Assembly: GCA_038131165.1 (NCBI GenBank)
Contig: JAYPOZ010000002.1
Coordinates: 1 to 64,000 of the forward strand
Direction of reading: 5' to 3'
Source of the DNA: UBA6544 sp038131165
Lineage (GTDB): Bacteria > Pseudomonadota > Alphaproteobacteria > UBA8366
DNA: 64,000 bases
Part shown: piece after piece, positions 51,340 through 61,024 of the stretch
How the letters are laid out: each line of letters begins with the position of its first letter
How positions within the stretch are numbered: position 1 is the first letter of the stretch
Made by a program: the position numbers and the translations under genes
Notes under the pieces: generated by a model
What the model was told of the DNA's origin: nothing
Databases searched by the model: none
The model's input: the letters and a program-made list of their open reading frames with translations, nothing else

Positions 51340-52515
51340 ATGACGCTCATACCAATTGCCGACACAGAAACGCTAACTGCCTTTTGCAACAACCAAAAAG
51401 GCGCGGAATACATCACGGTCGACACAGAGTTCGTCCGCGAGAAGACCTACTATCCGATCCTGTGCCTCGTGCAAATAGCCGGCCCCGACGAAGAGGCGAT
51501 CATCGACGCGCTGGCGCCGGGCCTCGATCTCACGCCGCTCGCGGAATTGCTGGCGGATTCCGCCATTCTGAAGGTGTTGCACGCGTGCCGGCAGGATAAC
51601 GAAATATTCTACAATCTCTTCGGCAGTGTCCCGCAACCGCTCTTCGACACTCAGATCGCGGCAATGGTCTGCGGGTTTGGCGATCAGGTAGCTTATGGCA
51701 CGCTCGTTTCCAAGTTGGCCGGCGTGGAGCTCGAGAAGACGTCCCGCTTTGCCGATTGGTCGCACCGCCCCTTGACGCAGAAACAGCTTCAATACGCGCT
51801 GTCCGACGTGACTTATCTTCGAACGGCCTATGAGAAACTGGCCGCCGAATTGAATAAAACCGGACGCGCGCCTTGGCTCGACTCCGAAATGGCGGTCCTG
51901 ACAGATCCCGAAACCTATCGCATGGACCCGCGCGAGGCCTGGCGTCGGATCAAGAGCCGCACGACCAACCCGAAGTTCCTGGCGGTTCTGCGGGAAGTCG
52001 CCGCGTGGCGCGAGACCGAGGCGCAACGGCGCGACATCCCCCGCAATCGCGTCCTGCGGGACGATTCGCTGCTGGATATCGCCGCCCATACGCCCAAGGC
52101 TCCGAACGCTCTGGAGCGGATTCGCGGCATTCCGCGCGGCTTCGCCACGGGCCGGATGGCGGAAGGCCTGCTCGAAGCCGTCGCCACGGGCGTCGCGATG
52201 AAAAAAGAAGACATGCCTTATGTCGCCCCGCGCGAACGGTTGCCCGGCGGGTTGGGGCCGTTGACCGATCTGTTGAAAACGTTACTGAAACTGCAATGCG
52301 AAGCGACCAAAGTCGCGCCGAAACTCATCGCCTCTTCGGACGATTTGGAACGGATTGCCGCCTCCGACGACGCGGACGTTCCGGCGCTGAAAGGCTGGCG
52401 CCGCGAAGTGTTCGGCGAACAGGCCTTGGCGCTGAAACAGGGAAAGCTGGGCCTGACCGCGGACGGCAAACGCATCCGTGTCATTCAAATCGACGACGGG
52501 AAACAGGCCGGGTAG
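51340..52515 (+). CDS. rnd: Ribonuclease D
   Basis: The protein has 391 residues. The DEDD exonuclease motifs are visible: ITVDTEFVRE, then VLHACRQDNEIF, and YALSDVTYLRTAYEKL. Helicase-and-RNase-D C-terminal (HRDC) segments follow from about residue 205 (FLAVLREVAAWRETEAQ). It trims tRNA and other RNA 3' ends. Length and domain order match the family. It is followed by the M23 peptidase gene after 6 nt, so the two are co-transcribed. Confidence 0.95.
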   Translation: MTLIPIADTETLTAFCNNQKGAEYITVDTEFVREKTYYPILCLVQIAGPDEEAIIDALAPGLDLTPLAELLADSAILKVLHACRQDNEIFYNLFGSVPQPLFDTQIAAMVCGFGDQVAYGTLVSKLAGVELEKTSRFADWSHRPLTQKQLQYALSDVTYLRTAYEKLAAELNKTGRAPWLDSEMAVLTDPETYRMDPREAWRRIKSRTTNPKFLAVLREVAAWRETEAQRRDIPRNRVLRDDSLLDIAAHTPKAPNALERIRGIPRGFATGRMAEGLLEAVATGVAMKKEDMPYVAPRERLPGGLGPLTDLLKTLLKLQCEATKVAPKLIASSDDLERIAASDDADVPALKGWRREVFGEQALALKQGKLGLTADGKRIRVIQIDDGKQAG

Positions 52516-52521
52516 TCCCCG

Positions 52522-53538
52522 ATGGTTCGATGGCGCTTGATCCTCGCGACGGTATCACTGCTGGCCGCTATCGGTTCCCCGGCGCAAAGCCAGGACCGGT
52601 CACCGCAATTCAGGCTTCCCGTACAATGCGAATTCCCGCACGAATGCTACGTCCAGTCGTATGTCGATCTCGAGCCCGGACCGGCGGCCGTGGATCACGC
52701 CTGCGGCATCAATACCTACGATGGGCATCGCGGCACCGATTTCCGCCTCCGGAGTCTCGACCTTATGGACCGGGGCGTACCCGTCGTCGCGGCGGCGGCG
52801 GGCACGGTGCTTCGTATTCGCGACGGCGTCCGCGACGTGCATATGAAGCTCTTCGGAAAGAAACTGGCCTTCCGGCGCGGTGCCGGAAATCACGTTCTGA
52901 TCGACCACGGCGGCGGGTGGCGAACGCTTTACGGACACATGCGCCGCAACAGCATCGCCGTGAAACCGGGCGACCGCGTCGCCGCCGGCCACCGCATCGG
53001 ATTGGTCGGAATGTCCGGCCTGACGGAATTCCCGCATTTACATTTCGAAGCCGCCCATAACGGCGCGGTCGTGGACCCGTTCGCCGGCCCGGCCGCATCG
53101 GCGACGTGCGAGAAAAAAGCGGAGCCCTTGTGGACCACGGATGCGGTGGAGACGCTACAGTACCGCAAGTACTTTCTGATCGCCGCGGGCTTCGCCGACG
53201 TTCCGCTCAGCCGGGAAGCGCTGCTCTACGGCCTGCACGTGCGGGACCGCCTGCCGCGGAACGCCCCCAACATCGTTTTCCATGTGGATTTTGCGGGCCT
53301 GCGCACCGGCGACAGCTCGCTGTTGCGGATCATCGACCCGTCCGGCCGAGTCTTTTCCGAGAGTCAGGCGGTCTCGGAGAAGGATGCCCCTGTCAGGTTC
53401 CAGTTCGTTGGCAAGAAAATCGCAAACCGCCCCGCCTGGACGCCCGGGACGTACCGCGGCGAATTCTTGCTATTCCGGGCGGAAGGTCAGCGCCGCATCG
53501 AGCTGATCCGTCACGCGGTCGAATTGCAGGTCGAATAA
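52522..53538 (+). CDS. M23 family metallopeptidase, secreted
   Basis: The protein has 338 residues and a signal peptide (MVRWRLILATVSLLAAIGSPAQS). The LytM zinc site is visible as HRGTDF near 69-74 and HLHFEAAHNG near 172, with YGHMRR as the middle motif. All ligands are present, so it should cleave peptidoglycan cross-links or envelope peptides. A C-terminal region of about 130 residues with strands (VFHVDFAGLR) follows and is not a known domain to me. It converges with ppx. Confidence 0.87.
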   Translation: MVRWRLILATVSLLAAIGSPAQSQDRSPQFRLPVQCEFPHECYVQSYVDLEPGPAAVDHACGINTYDGHRGTDFRLRSLDLMDRGVPVVAAAAGTVLRIRDGVRDVHMKLFGKKLAFRRGAGNHVLIDHGGGWRTLYGHMRRNSIAVKPGDRVAAGHRIGLVGMSGLTEFPHLHFEAAHNGAVVDPFAGPAASATCEKKAEPLWTTDAVETLQYRKYFLIAAGFADVPLSREALLYGLHVRDRLPRNAPNIVFHVDFAGLRTGDSSLLRIIDPSGRVFSESQAVSEKDAPVRFQFVGKKIANRPAWTPGTYRGEFLLFRAEGQRRIELIRHAVELQVE

Positions 53539-53558
53539 GGCCGCGCTGATACGGACGC

Positions 53559-55091
53559 TCACGCGGTTGCGGCCAGCGCCGGTTTCTCGTCCGTGAAAAT
53601 GACTTCATGCTCGCAATTCAGGCTCTTCGCGAGTGCCCGAAAGCGCCTCTCGACCACGTCGCCCACGAGAATGTCGGCATGATCCGGCAAAGTCAGGATC
53701 AGTCGGTCGCCCAGCCGCTCGACCCGCGTGGTCTCCAACAATTCGATCGCACCGCCGGTCAGCGTGTAGGCGAGGCGCATTGCCAGGCCGACCGAACGGG
53801 CCTCCAAAATCTGAGCTTCGTCCAGAAGCGTATCTATCCGCCACCGGCGCACGACCGTATCCATTGCCGAATGGCGTGACGCAACCGTCAGCGCCAGCAT
53901 TGCTCTCTCGCTGTGCTCCAATCCGACCAGCGGCATTCTCAGGATGCGGAGAAATACCTGTTCCGCCCGATAGTCGGGATGCTCCGACCAGCCGATATCT
54001 GCCAAATTCGCCGCGGCCAGACGGAGGCTAGCCGATCGTGGTTCCTGATCGGGAAAAACCGGTGCAATCCAATCCGCCAACCGGTCGCCATCCGAGGTGG
54101 CCCTTCCCGCCCGGCCCGCGACTTCCTGAGTCATCGCGATCAACGAATCCTGCATCCGGCGCTTCTTCGACAAGCTCTCGTAGAGACACCCTTCGCGCAG
54201 ACCATAGGCGCAGAAGACCAGTCTCTTGACTTTCGTCGTTAGCAGCAGCCGTTCGAGCAATCGGGCGGCATAGGGAACCGACTCAATGCGCTGCCGGCTG
54301 ACCCCATGAACCCGGCCCAAGGTGTTGCGGCTCAGATTTCCGACGAAACGGGCAAACTTCAGCGCGTCGGCGGCGTTCAAGGAATATTGGTGAATGACAT
54401 GAATCGGATAACGGACTTGATCCATATGAATGCGCGCCAGCGCGCGCCAAGCGCCGCCGACCGCGTAGAACGTTTCGCCCTTCACATCGCCGAGCCAGCT
54501 CAACTGCGACAGGTGCCGGTCAATCATTTTTCCGGTCAAATCGCCGGAAGATTTCTCGGCGCCGGCGCTCCGTAAGGCGCCCAGCGGAAGGGTCGCCTTC
54601 TCTTCCAGCTTTCCGGCGCTGAACTTCACCAACTCAACGCTGCCGCCGCCAAGATCGCCCATGATCCCTTGAGCGTCCGGAATGGCCGAGAGAACGCCGA
54701 ATCCGGAAAGCTGCGCTTCCTGATTGCCGCTGAGCACTCTGACGTCGAGGCCGCATTCCTGCGCGACACGCCGCACGAAGGCCGGCCCGTTGGTCGCTTC
54801 CCGCACCGCGGCCGTCGCGACCGCCTGCACGCGGCGCACCCCCATCGAGTCGGTCAACGCGACGAACCTCAGCAAGGCGTTGATCGCCAATTCAATGCTT
54901 TCGGCCGTCATTTCGCCGCTGGCATCGAGCCCCCGGCCCAAACCGCAGATTACCTTCTCGTTGAAAACCGGCAGCGGCGCGCGTTTCGCGCCATCGTAGA
55001 CGACCAACCGGATCGAATTCGAGCCGATGTCGATGACGGCAACCGGCCCTTTGCGCCTCCCGACTTTCTTTGCGCTCAATATGCCGGGCAT
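53559..55091 (-). CDS. ppx: Exopolyphosphatase (Ppx/GppA family)
   Basis: The protein has 510 residues. The ASKHA motif VAVIDIGSNSIRLVVYDG near the start and GIMGDLGGGSVELV near 140 are typical. The C-terminal region is an HD-like module. It releases phosphate from polyphosphate or hydrolyses pppGpp. The start at 55091 lies 4 nt after the ppk stop with GTGAGGGC in front, so ppk and ppx are translationally coupled. The two enzymes make and degrade polyphosphate. Confidence 0.93.
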   Translation of the reverse strand: MPGILSAKKVGRRKGPVAVIDIGSNSIRLVVYDGAKRAPLPVFNEKVICGLGRGLDASGEMTAESIELAINALLRFVALTDSMGVRRVQAVATAAVREATNGPAFVRRVAQECGLDVRVLSGNQEAQLSGFGVLSAIPDAQGIMGDLGGGSVELVKFSAGKLEEKATLPLGALRSAGAEKSSGDLTGKMIDRHLSQLSWLGDVKGETFYAVGGAWRALARIHMDQVRYPIHVIHQYSLNAADALKFARFVGNLSRNTLGRVHGVSRQRIESVPYAARLLERLLLTTKVKRLVFCAYGLREGCLYESLSKKRRMQDSLIAMTQEVAGRAGRATSDGDRLADWIAPVFPDQEPRSASLRLAAANLADIGWSEHPDYRAEQVFLRILRMPLVGLEHSERAMLALTVASRHSAMDTVVRRWRIDTLLDEAQILEARSVGLAMRLAYTLTGGAIELLETTRVERLGDRLILTLPDHADILVGDVVERRFRALAKSLNCEHEVIFTDEKPALAATA

Positions 55092-55095
55092 GCCC

Positions 55096-57270
55096 TCACG
55101 CTCGTTGTAATTCCAACGGCATAATGGGACGGCATTTTTCGAGCGCACTGCCGCGGCCGGATAGGCTGGGATTCGTCATAAAATACGTGTGCGCAGAAAA
55201 ATCATTCGGTCCCGTCGATAGCCGGCGGAACGATCCATCCGGCTGCATCTCCCAACTCTGCGCGATATCATTTCGATTGGCAACCATGACCTGCTCGACG
55301 ATCTGTTTCTTGACCGTCGGATTCTCGATCGGGATGAAAGTCTCCACGCGCCGGTGCAGATTGCGCGGCATCCAATCCGCCGACGACAGGTAAACCTTGC
55401 ATTCGTCGGACGGCAGTTCCCTGCCGGCGCCGAAACAGACGATCCTGCTGTGTTCGAGGAAACGTCCGATGATGCTCTTGACCCGGATATTTTCGGAGAG
55501 CCCGACCACGCCCGGCCGCAGGCAGCAAATACCGCGAATGAACAACTCGATTCGCACGCCCGCCTGGCTGGCGCGGTAAAGCGCGTCGATGATTTCGTTG
55601 TCCACGAGCGAGTTCATCTTCGCCCAGATCGTCGCCGGCCGGCCCGCCCTCGCATGCTCGACTTCTTCCGAGATCAGACGCAGCAGCGTCGGCTTCAGCG
55701 TCGCCGGCGAAAATTCGAGCTTCTCCATCTTATCGGGCGTGGCATATCCGGTCATATAGTTGAACAGCCGGGCGGCATCCCGTCCGAGCCCTTCGTCCGA
55801 CGTAAAGAAGCTCAAATCCGTGTAAATCCGGGCGGTTATCGGGTGATAATTGCCGGTCCCGAAATGGACGTAGGTGCGCAGATCCGGCCCTTCGCGCCGC
55901 ACCACGAGGGAGACCTTGGCGTGCGTTTTCAGGTCGATAAACCCATAGACGACCTGCACGCCCGCCCGCTCGAGATCGCGGGCCAGCTGAATATTCGCTT
56001 CCTCGTCGAAACGGGCCTTCAATTCGATCAGCGCGGTCACGGACTTCCCTGCCTCGGCGGCTTCGATCAGGGCCCCGACAATCGGCGAATCGTCCGACGT
56101 CCGGTAAAGCGTCTGCTTGATGGCGACGACCGCCGGATCGCGGGTTGCCTGCCGCAGGAATTGGACGACGACATCGAAGCTTTCGTAAGGGTGATGGACG
56201 ACGAAATCCTTGGCGCGAATCGCGGCGAAAATATCTCCGCCATATTCTCTCACCCGCTCCGGAAAGCGCACATTCATACGCCCGTATTGCAGATCGCGCC
56301 GCTCATCGATGATGAGTTGCTTGATATCGGCAATACCGAGCATGCGACGGCGCGAAAAGACATGCGTGAATTCGCCATCGAATTCGTGCATCACGAACTT
56401 CCGGAATTCGGTCGGCATGTCGGCATCGAAATCAAGACGGATAACATGCCCCCGTCGGCGACGTTTCAACGCCGATTCGAACGTCCGGACGAGGTCCTCC
56501 GCCTCTTCGTCGATCTCGACTTCGCTGTCCCGTATGATCCGGAACATGCCCCGGCCCTCGACCTCGAAGCCGGGGAAAAGCCGCTCCAGGTTGAGGTCGA
56601 TGATATCCTCCAAAGCGAAGAACCGGACTTTCCTGCCCGGAAGGCGCACAAAGCGGTCGATCTGGTTGGGGATGATGATCAACCCCTTCATTTCCTTTTC
56701 GTCCATTTCGCGCCGAAGCTGTAGGGCGAACACCAGACTGCCGTTCTGGATAAAGGGAAAGGGATGTGCCGGGTCGACGGCGAGCGGCGTTATTACCGGA
56801 AAGACCTGCTTGTCGAACCAGGATTTCGCCCACTCGACATCCTCCGCCGAGAGGTTCCTTTCGCTCACGACGTCCACGCCGTGCCTTTTGCACTCCGCCA
56901 ATAACGCCGTGAGGCATCTGTCCTGGCCTTCCAGCAGTTCGGACACTTTTTCCCGGATCGCCCGCAACTGCTGCAACGGCGTCAGTCCATCCTCGCTGCG
57001 CGCGGTGATTTCGGCGGCGACCTGACCCGTCAGGCCGGCGACCCGCACCATGTAGAACTCGTCCAGGTTGCTCGCCGAAATCGACAGGAACCGGACACGC
57101 TCCATCAGTGGATTGGCCGGGTTGTTCGCTTCGGCCAGAACGCGCATGTTGAACTGCAGCCAGGAAAGTTCCCGATTGATGAAACGATCGCTCGATTCCG
57201 GCGTGATCGGCAACACCGCTACCGGCGCCTCGTCCGGCTCGCGCTTCTTCGCATCCCGCATCTCGACCAT
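55096..57270 (-). CDS. ppk1: Polyphosphate kinase 1
   Basis: The protein has 724 residues. The N-domain starts with RFINRELSWLQFNMRVL, and the phosphorylated His is in the YGFIDLKTHAKVSLVV segment. FGTGNYHPITARIYTDLS and the second catalytic His region (IFVRGICCLRPGV-like, here IRGICCLRPGV) follow. It polymerises ATP gamma-phosphate into polyphosphate at the membrane. The ATG at 57270 is chosen because GGAG lies at the right distance; an in-frame GTG at 57282 is less favoured. It diverges from sixA with 136 nt between them. Confidence 0.95.
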   Translation of the reverse strand: MVEMRDAKKREPDEAPVAVLPITPESSDRFINRELSWLQFNMRVLAEANNPANPLMERVRFLSISASNLDEFYMVRVAGLTGQVAAEITARSEDGLTPLQQLRAIREKVSELLEGQDRCLTALLAECKRHGVDVVSERNLSAEDVEWAKSWFDKQVFPVITPLAVDPAHPFPFIQNGSLVFALQLRREMDEKEMKGLIIIPNQIDRFVRLPGRKVRFFALEDIIDLNLERLFPGFEVEGRGMFRIIRDSEVEIDEEAEDLVRTFESALKRRRRGHVIRLDFDADMPTEFRKFVMHEFDGEFTHVFSRRRMLGIADIKQLIIDERRDLQYGRMNVRFPERVREYGGDIFAAIRAKDFVVHHPYESFDVVVQFLRQATRDPAVVAIKQTLYRTSDDSPIVGALIEAAEAGKSVTALIELKARFDEEANIQLARDLERAGVQVVYGFIDLKTHAKVSLVVRREGPDLRTYVHFGTGNYHPITARIYTDLSFFTSDEGLGRDAARLFNYMTGYATPDKMEKLEFSPATLKPTLLRLISEEVEHARAGRPATIWAKMNSLVDNEIIDALYRASQAGVRIELFIRGICCLRPGVVGLSENIRVKSIIGRFLEHSRIVCFGAGRELPSDECKVYLSSADWMPRNLHRRVETFIPIENPTVKKQIVEQVMVANRNDIAQSWEMQPDGSFRRLSTGPNDFSAHTYFMTNPSLSGRGSALEKCRPIMPLELQRA

Positions 57271-57406
57271 GTCGTGCTCCACATCGTCCCGATTGCCTGG
57301 GACACTCGATAATCCAAATCCCTTCTTAACGCAGGTAACACAATACTAGCACAGAAACACTACGTCCCATCGCTAGTTGGGCGGAAAGAAGAGTTTGAGT
57401 ATCCAT

Positions 57407-57916
57407 ATGGTCACGCTGTATTTGCTTCGCCACGGAAAAGCGAAATCCGCGGCAAATTTAGAAGATATCGCCCGGCCATTGGCCGAACGCGGCCACCAGG
57501 ATGCGGATGCGATGGGCGCGCGCCTCGCCGGGTGCGAGACCAAACCTTCACTCGTTCTTTGCTCGACCGCGCAGCGCGCCCGGGAAACCCTGGCGGGCGT
57601 ACTCCCGCATCTCGACCGCAGTTACACGATCGAGATCGAAGAAGGACTCTACACGTTCGAACAAGAAGTTGTGCTGAAGCGGCTACAAGCGATCCCCAAA
57701 GCGCACGCCGCTGTTCTCTTTGTCGGCCATAACCCGGCACTCGAAACGCTGACCGGCAGCCTGTGCGCCGACGGCACGCCTTCCGCCATGAAACAACTGG
57801 CCATCAAATTCCCGACATGTGCGCTGGCCGAACTTCGCTTCACGACCGACGACTGGGCCTCGATCGGCCCCAAGAGCGGACGGCTCATGCAACTGGCGAC
57901 ACCAAATTCGGAATAA
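57407..57916 (+). CDS. sixA: Phosphohistidine phosphatase SixA
   Basis: The protein has 169 residues, starting MVTLYLLRHGKAKS with the RHG motif at 8-10. Histidine-phosphatase motifs VLCSTAQRARET and FVGHNPALE follow. SixA removes phosphate from phosphohistidine, for example on histidine phosphotransferase domains. The length fits the SixA clade and there is no signal peptide. Position between ppk and a permease gene gives no further hint. Confidence 0.88.
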   Translation: MVTLYLLRHGKAKSAANLEDIARPLAERGHQDADAMGARLAGCETKPSLVLCSTAQRARETLAGVLPHLDRSYTIEIEEGLYTFEQEVVLKRLQAIPKAHAAVLFVGHNPALETLTGSLCADGTPSAMKQLAIKFPTCALAELRFTTDDWASIGPKSGRLMQLATPNSE

Positions 57917-58044
57917 CATTCACAACTTTACCTTACGTCCTTGCCGCCCAAGTATCGTTTAACGCATATTGAACGGGGCTCTCCACTCAACCGGGCCAAC
58001 TGTCTGGCCCGCACACTCCGAAAGATTGAGGCCGATCCGCTCAC

Positions 58045-58995
58045 ATGTTCGCTTATATCATTCGGCGCATCGTCTATCTCATACCGGTTTTATTCGTCCT
58101 CACGGTCGTGGTCTTTTCGCTCGTCCATCTGCTGCCGGGAGACATTATCGACACAATGATGGACGAAGAGGACGCGGAAGACATCGAGGTGCGTCTTGCT
58201 CTCACCAAGGAACTTGGGCTCGATCAACCTATCTACGTGCAATACGGCAAATGGATATTTCGGGTATTGCAGGGCGATCTCGGAAAATCGCTGGTCACCC
58301 GGCGCGACGTAACACTGGAACTCTTCGACCGAATACCCGCAACCGCCTATCTCGCAACGGCCGGAATGATCCTATCGATTCTGATTGCGGTGCCCTTGGG
58401 TACGCTCGCGGCTCTCAAACGGAATACGATGATCGATAACGGAATTCAGATTGCGGCATTGGCCGGCATTTCAATTCCCGAGTTTTGGTTCGCCATAATG
58501 GCGATTCTGCTGTTCTCGCTGCACCTCGGCTGGCTTCCCACTTCGGGATATACCAGCCCGCTCGACAACCTTCAGGAAAGCCTCCATTTTCTGATTCTTC
58601 CGGCGCTCGCCATTGGCGTCCGGCAAGCCTCCTACACGACCCGCCTGACACGGTCGAGCATGCTGGACGAGATGCACAAGGAATACGTCGATACCGCGCG
58701 CTCGCTGGGTTTCAAAGAGTCCAAGGTGATCTATAAATACACGCTGCGAAACGCCATGATTCCGACGCTGACGATCAGCGGCTTGCAACTGGCCGACCTT
58801 CTCGGCGGGACGGTCGTTCTGGAGGCGATCTTCGCCTGGCCCGGAATCGGCCGGGTGATTTACGAGGCGATCTTGCAGCGCGATTATCCAATGATTCAAT
58901 CCGGAGTCTTGATCCTCGGCGTCTTCGTCGTCCTGATCAATCTGCTGGTCGACATTGCCTATCGTCTGCTCAACCCGCGCGTCGAGTTGACCTAG
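58045..58995 (+). CDS. Dipeptide/oligopeptide-type ABC transporter permease (DppB-like), orphan
   Basis: The protein has 316 residues and six membrane helices, starting MFAYIIRRIVYLIPVLFVLT. The cytoplasmic loop motif DTARSLGFKESKVIYKYTLRN is the EAA-type contact for an ATPase. It would need a DppC partner, two ATPases and a binding protein, but the next gene is a CoA-transferase on the other strand. It either pairs with subunits encoded elsewhere or is a leftover. The ATG at 58045 has a poor ribosome-binding site. Confidence 0.85.
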   Translation: MFAYIIRRIVYLIPVLFVLTVVVFSLVHLLPGDIIDTMMDEEDAEDIEVRLALTKELGLDQPIYVQYGKWIFRVLQGDLGKSLVTRRDVTLELFDRIPATAYLATAGMILSILIAVPLGTLAALKRNTMIDNGIQIAALAGISIPEFWFAIMAILLFSLHLGWLPTSGYTSPLDNLQESLHFLILPALAIGVRQASYTTRLTRSSMLDEMHKEYVDTARSLGFKESKVIYKYTLRNAMIPTLTISGLQLADLLGGTVVLEAIFAWPGIGRVIYEAILQRDYPMIQSGVLILGVFVVLINLLVDIAYRLLNPRVELT

Positions 58996-59025
58996 CCATA
59001 GGCGGCGACTTCCATCCTGTGCGGA

Positions 59026-60225
59026 CTATATGACACCGCCGTCGCGAAGCGCCTGGATCGCATTTAAGTCATAGCCGAGTTCGCCCAGAACGGCATCCGT
59101 ATCCGCGCCGACCAACGGCGGCGGGCAATTGGCTCCGGTCTCTTCGCCGCTGACCTTGAACGGCGTGTTCGTATAAGGCAGCGCACGGCCATCCGCGGGC
59201 GAGCGCGTTTCCCGCAGCAACTGGCGATGGGCGAGTTGTTCGTCCTTCAGCACGTCCGGCAGACGAGAGACCGCCGCGGCAGGCACGCCCGCGGCCGCGA
59301 ACCGCCGCTCCCAATTCACCGCAGAATCGCGCGCCAGTTCGTCCCGTAAGACCGCCAGGCAGTCGGCTTCGTTGGCGACGCGGGCCTCAAGTGTCGCAAA
59401 GCGCGGGTCGTCGCGCAATTCCTCCCGCCCGATCACCGCCCACACCTTGGCGGACTGCGCTTCGATCGCCGGCATGAGCAGCAGGACGCCCTGTTTCGTC
59501 GGGTGCGTGTCGGCAATGGGATTCCCCGAGAGCGAGCGGCTCCCCATCAGGGTCGGCTCGTACCCGAACACGGTCTGCAGCAGGTTCGGCGAGACCATAG
59601 AGGCGCCCACGTCCTGCATCGACAGATCGATCTGCGCGCCTTCTCCGGTCCTCTCCCGTTTGAAGAGCGCGCCTGCAATGGCGAACGCGGCCGTAATCGA
59701 TGCCGCGATATCGATCACGATCGCGCCGACGCGCATCGGCCCCGTCTCGGCCGTCCCGTTGACCGCCATCATGCCGGATGCGGCCTGAATGGTCGGGTCG
59801 TAGGCAGCGGATTGCGAGCGGGGACCGGTCTGGCCGAATCCCGTCACCGCACAGTAGATCAGTTTGGGATTCACCGACTGGAGATCGGTCCAACCGAAGC
59901 CCATCCGATCCATGGTGCCGGCTTTGAAATTCTCGACGACGACGTCCGCCCCTCTTACCAGACGGTGTACCAACTCCTTTGCTTCCGGGTGCTTGAGATC
60001 CAGCGTCATCGATCGCTTGCCGGCATTGGCACTGAGGTAAATCGCCGAGTATCCCGCATCCCGCAGTCCGTCGCCGAGCGGGTACATCTGGCGCCCCTGA
60101 TCGCCGATGCCCGGTTGCTCGACCTTGATCACGTCCGCCCCCATCAGCGCGAGCTGATAGGTCGCGAACGGACCCGCGATCGCCTGGGTAAAGTCGATGA
60201 CTCGAACGCCCTCGAAGGTTCGCAT
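59026..60225 (-). CDS. CaiB/BaiF (type III) CoA-transferase
   Basis: The protein has 399 residues, starting MRTFEGVRVIDFTQAIAGPF, a start supported by GGGAGAA in front. AVTGFGQTGPRSQ and IDLSMQDVGASMV (catalytic Asp in QDV) are typical. It ends ALRDGGVI. The SDR gene upstream on the same strand ends 19 nt before it, so the two may be co-transcribed, perhaps for a CoA-ester pathway. Substrate unknown. Confidence 0.88.
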   Translation of the reverse strand: MRTFEGVRVIDFTQAIAGPFATYQLALMGADVIKVEQPGIGDQGRQMYPLGDGLRDAGYSAIYLSANAGKRSMTLDLKHPEAKELVHRLVRGADVVVENFKAGTMDRMGFGWTDLQSVNPKLIYCAVTGFGQTGPRSQSAAYDPTIQAASGMMAVNGTAETGPMRVGAIVIDIAASITAAFAIAGALFKRERTGEGAQIDLSMQDVGASMVSPNLLQTVFGYEPTLMGSRSLSGNPIADTHPTKQGVLLLMPAIEAQSAKVWAVIGREELRDDPRFATLEARVANEADCLAVLRDELARDSAVNWERRFAAAGVPAAAVSRLPDVLKDEQLAHRQLLRETRSPADGRALPYTNTPFKVSGEETGANCPPPLVGADTDAVLGELGYDLNAIQALRDGGVI

Positions 60226-60244
60226 GGCGGCAATTCTCCCGGAA

Positions 60245-61024
60245 CTAGAAAGTGCTGTTGAAAGCACCCCCGTCGAGCAACAGGTTCTGGCCGACAATGA
60301 AGCCGGACTTAGCGCTGCACAAGAACGCGCAAGCGTCGCCGAACTCTGCAGGATCGCCCGCGCGGCCCGCTGGATTCATACTGTTCCGGAGCGCCAGCAT
60401 GTCCTCGAAGGATTTGCCTGCCGCCTCTGCCTGCACGCGGATGTTGGAATGGAACCGGTCGGTCGCGAAGGGTCCCGGAAGAATGTTATTGATGGTCACG
60501 TTATGGACCGCGGTCTTTCGGGCAATGCCGGCGCAAAACCCGGTCAAACCGGCGCGCGCGCCATTCGAAAGCCCCAAGATATCGATCGGCGATTTTACCG
60601 CCGCCGACGTGATGTTGACGATGCGACCGAACTTCCGCTCGATCATGCCGTCGACCACGGCCTTGATCAGAAAAATCGCGGTCAGCATGTTTGCGTCGAC
60701 CGCCTTGATCCAGTCGTCGCGATTCCAATCGCGGAAATCACCCGGCGGCGGGCCGCCCGCATTGTTGATGAGAATATCCGGCTCGGCACAAGCGGCGAGT
60801 ACCTGCGCCTGCCCGGCTTCGGTCGTAATATCGCACGCGACCGGTGTCACCTGGACGCCCGTCTCGTTGCGGATTTCCGCTGCCGTCGCTTCGAGTGTCT
60901 CCGCGGTACGGCTGTTAATGACGAGATCGACGCCTTCGCGCGCCAACGACAACGCGGTGGCTTTTCCAAGCCCCTTGGAGGCCGCGCATACGATCGCCTT
61001 CTTACCGGTCAGTCCCAGATCCAT
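60245..61024 (-). CDS. SDR family protein lacking YxxxK
   Basis: The protein has 259 residues from MDLGLTGKKAIVCAASKGLG. The cofactor loop and NNAGGPPP are kept. At the active site, where YxxxK is expected, it reads LSNGARAGLTGF, with Asn and Arg in place of Tyr and Lys. A known SDR subgroup has this SNxxR pattern; its catalysis is unclear to me. Other start candidates are the ATG at 61033 and a TTG at 61048. The start overlaps the 3' end of hdaA. Confidence 0.8.
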   Translation of the reverse strand: MDLGLTGKKAIVCAASKGLGKATALSLAREGVDLVINSRTAETLEATAAEIRNETGVQVTPVACDITTEAGQAQVLAACAEPDILINNAGGPPPGDFRDWNRDDWIKAVDANMLTAIFLIKAVVDGMIERKFGRIVNITSAAVKSPIDILGLSNGARAGLTGFCAGIARKTAVHNVTINNILPGPFATDRFHSNIRVQAEAAGKSFEDMLALRNSMNPAGRAGDPAEFGDACAFLCSAKSGFIVGQNLLLDGGAFNSTF

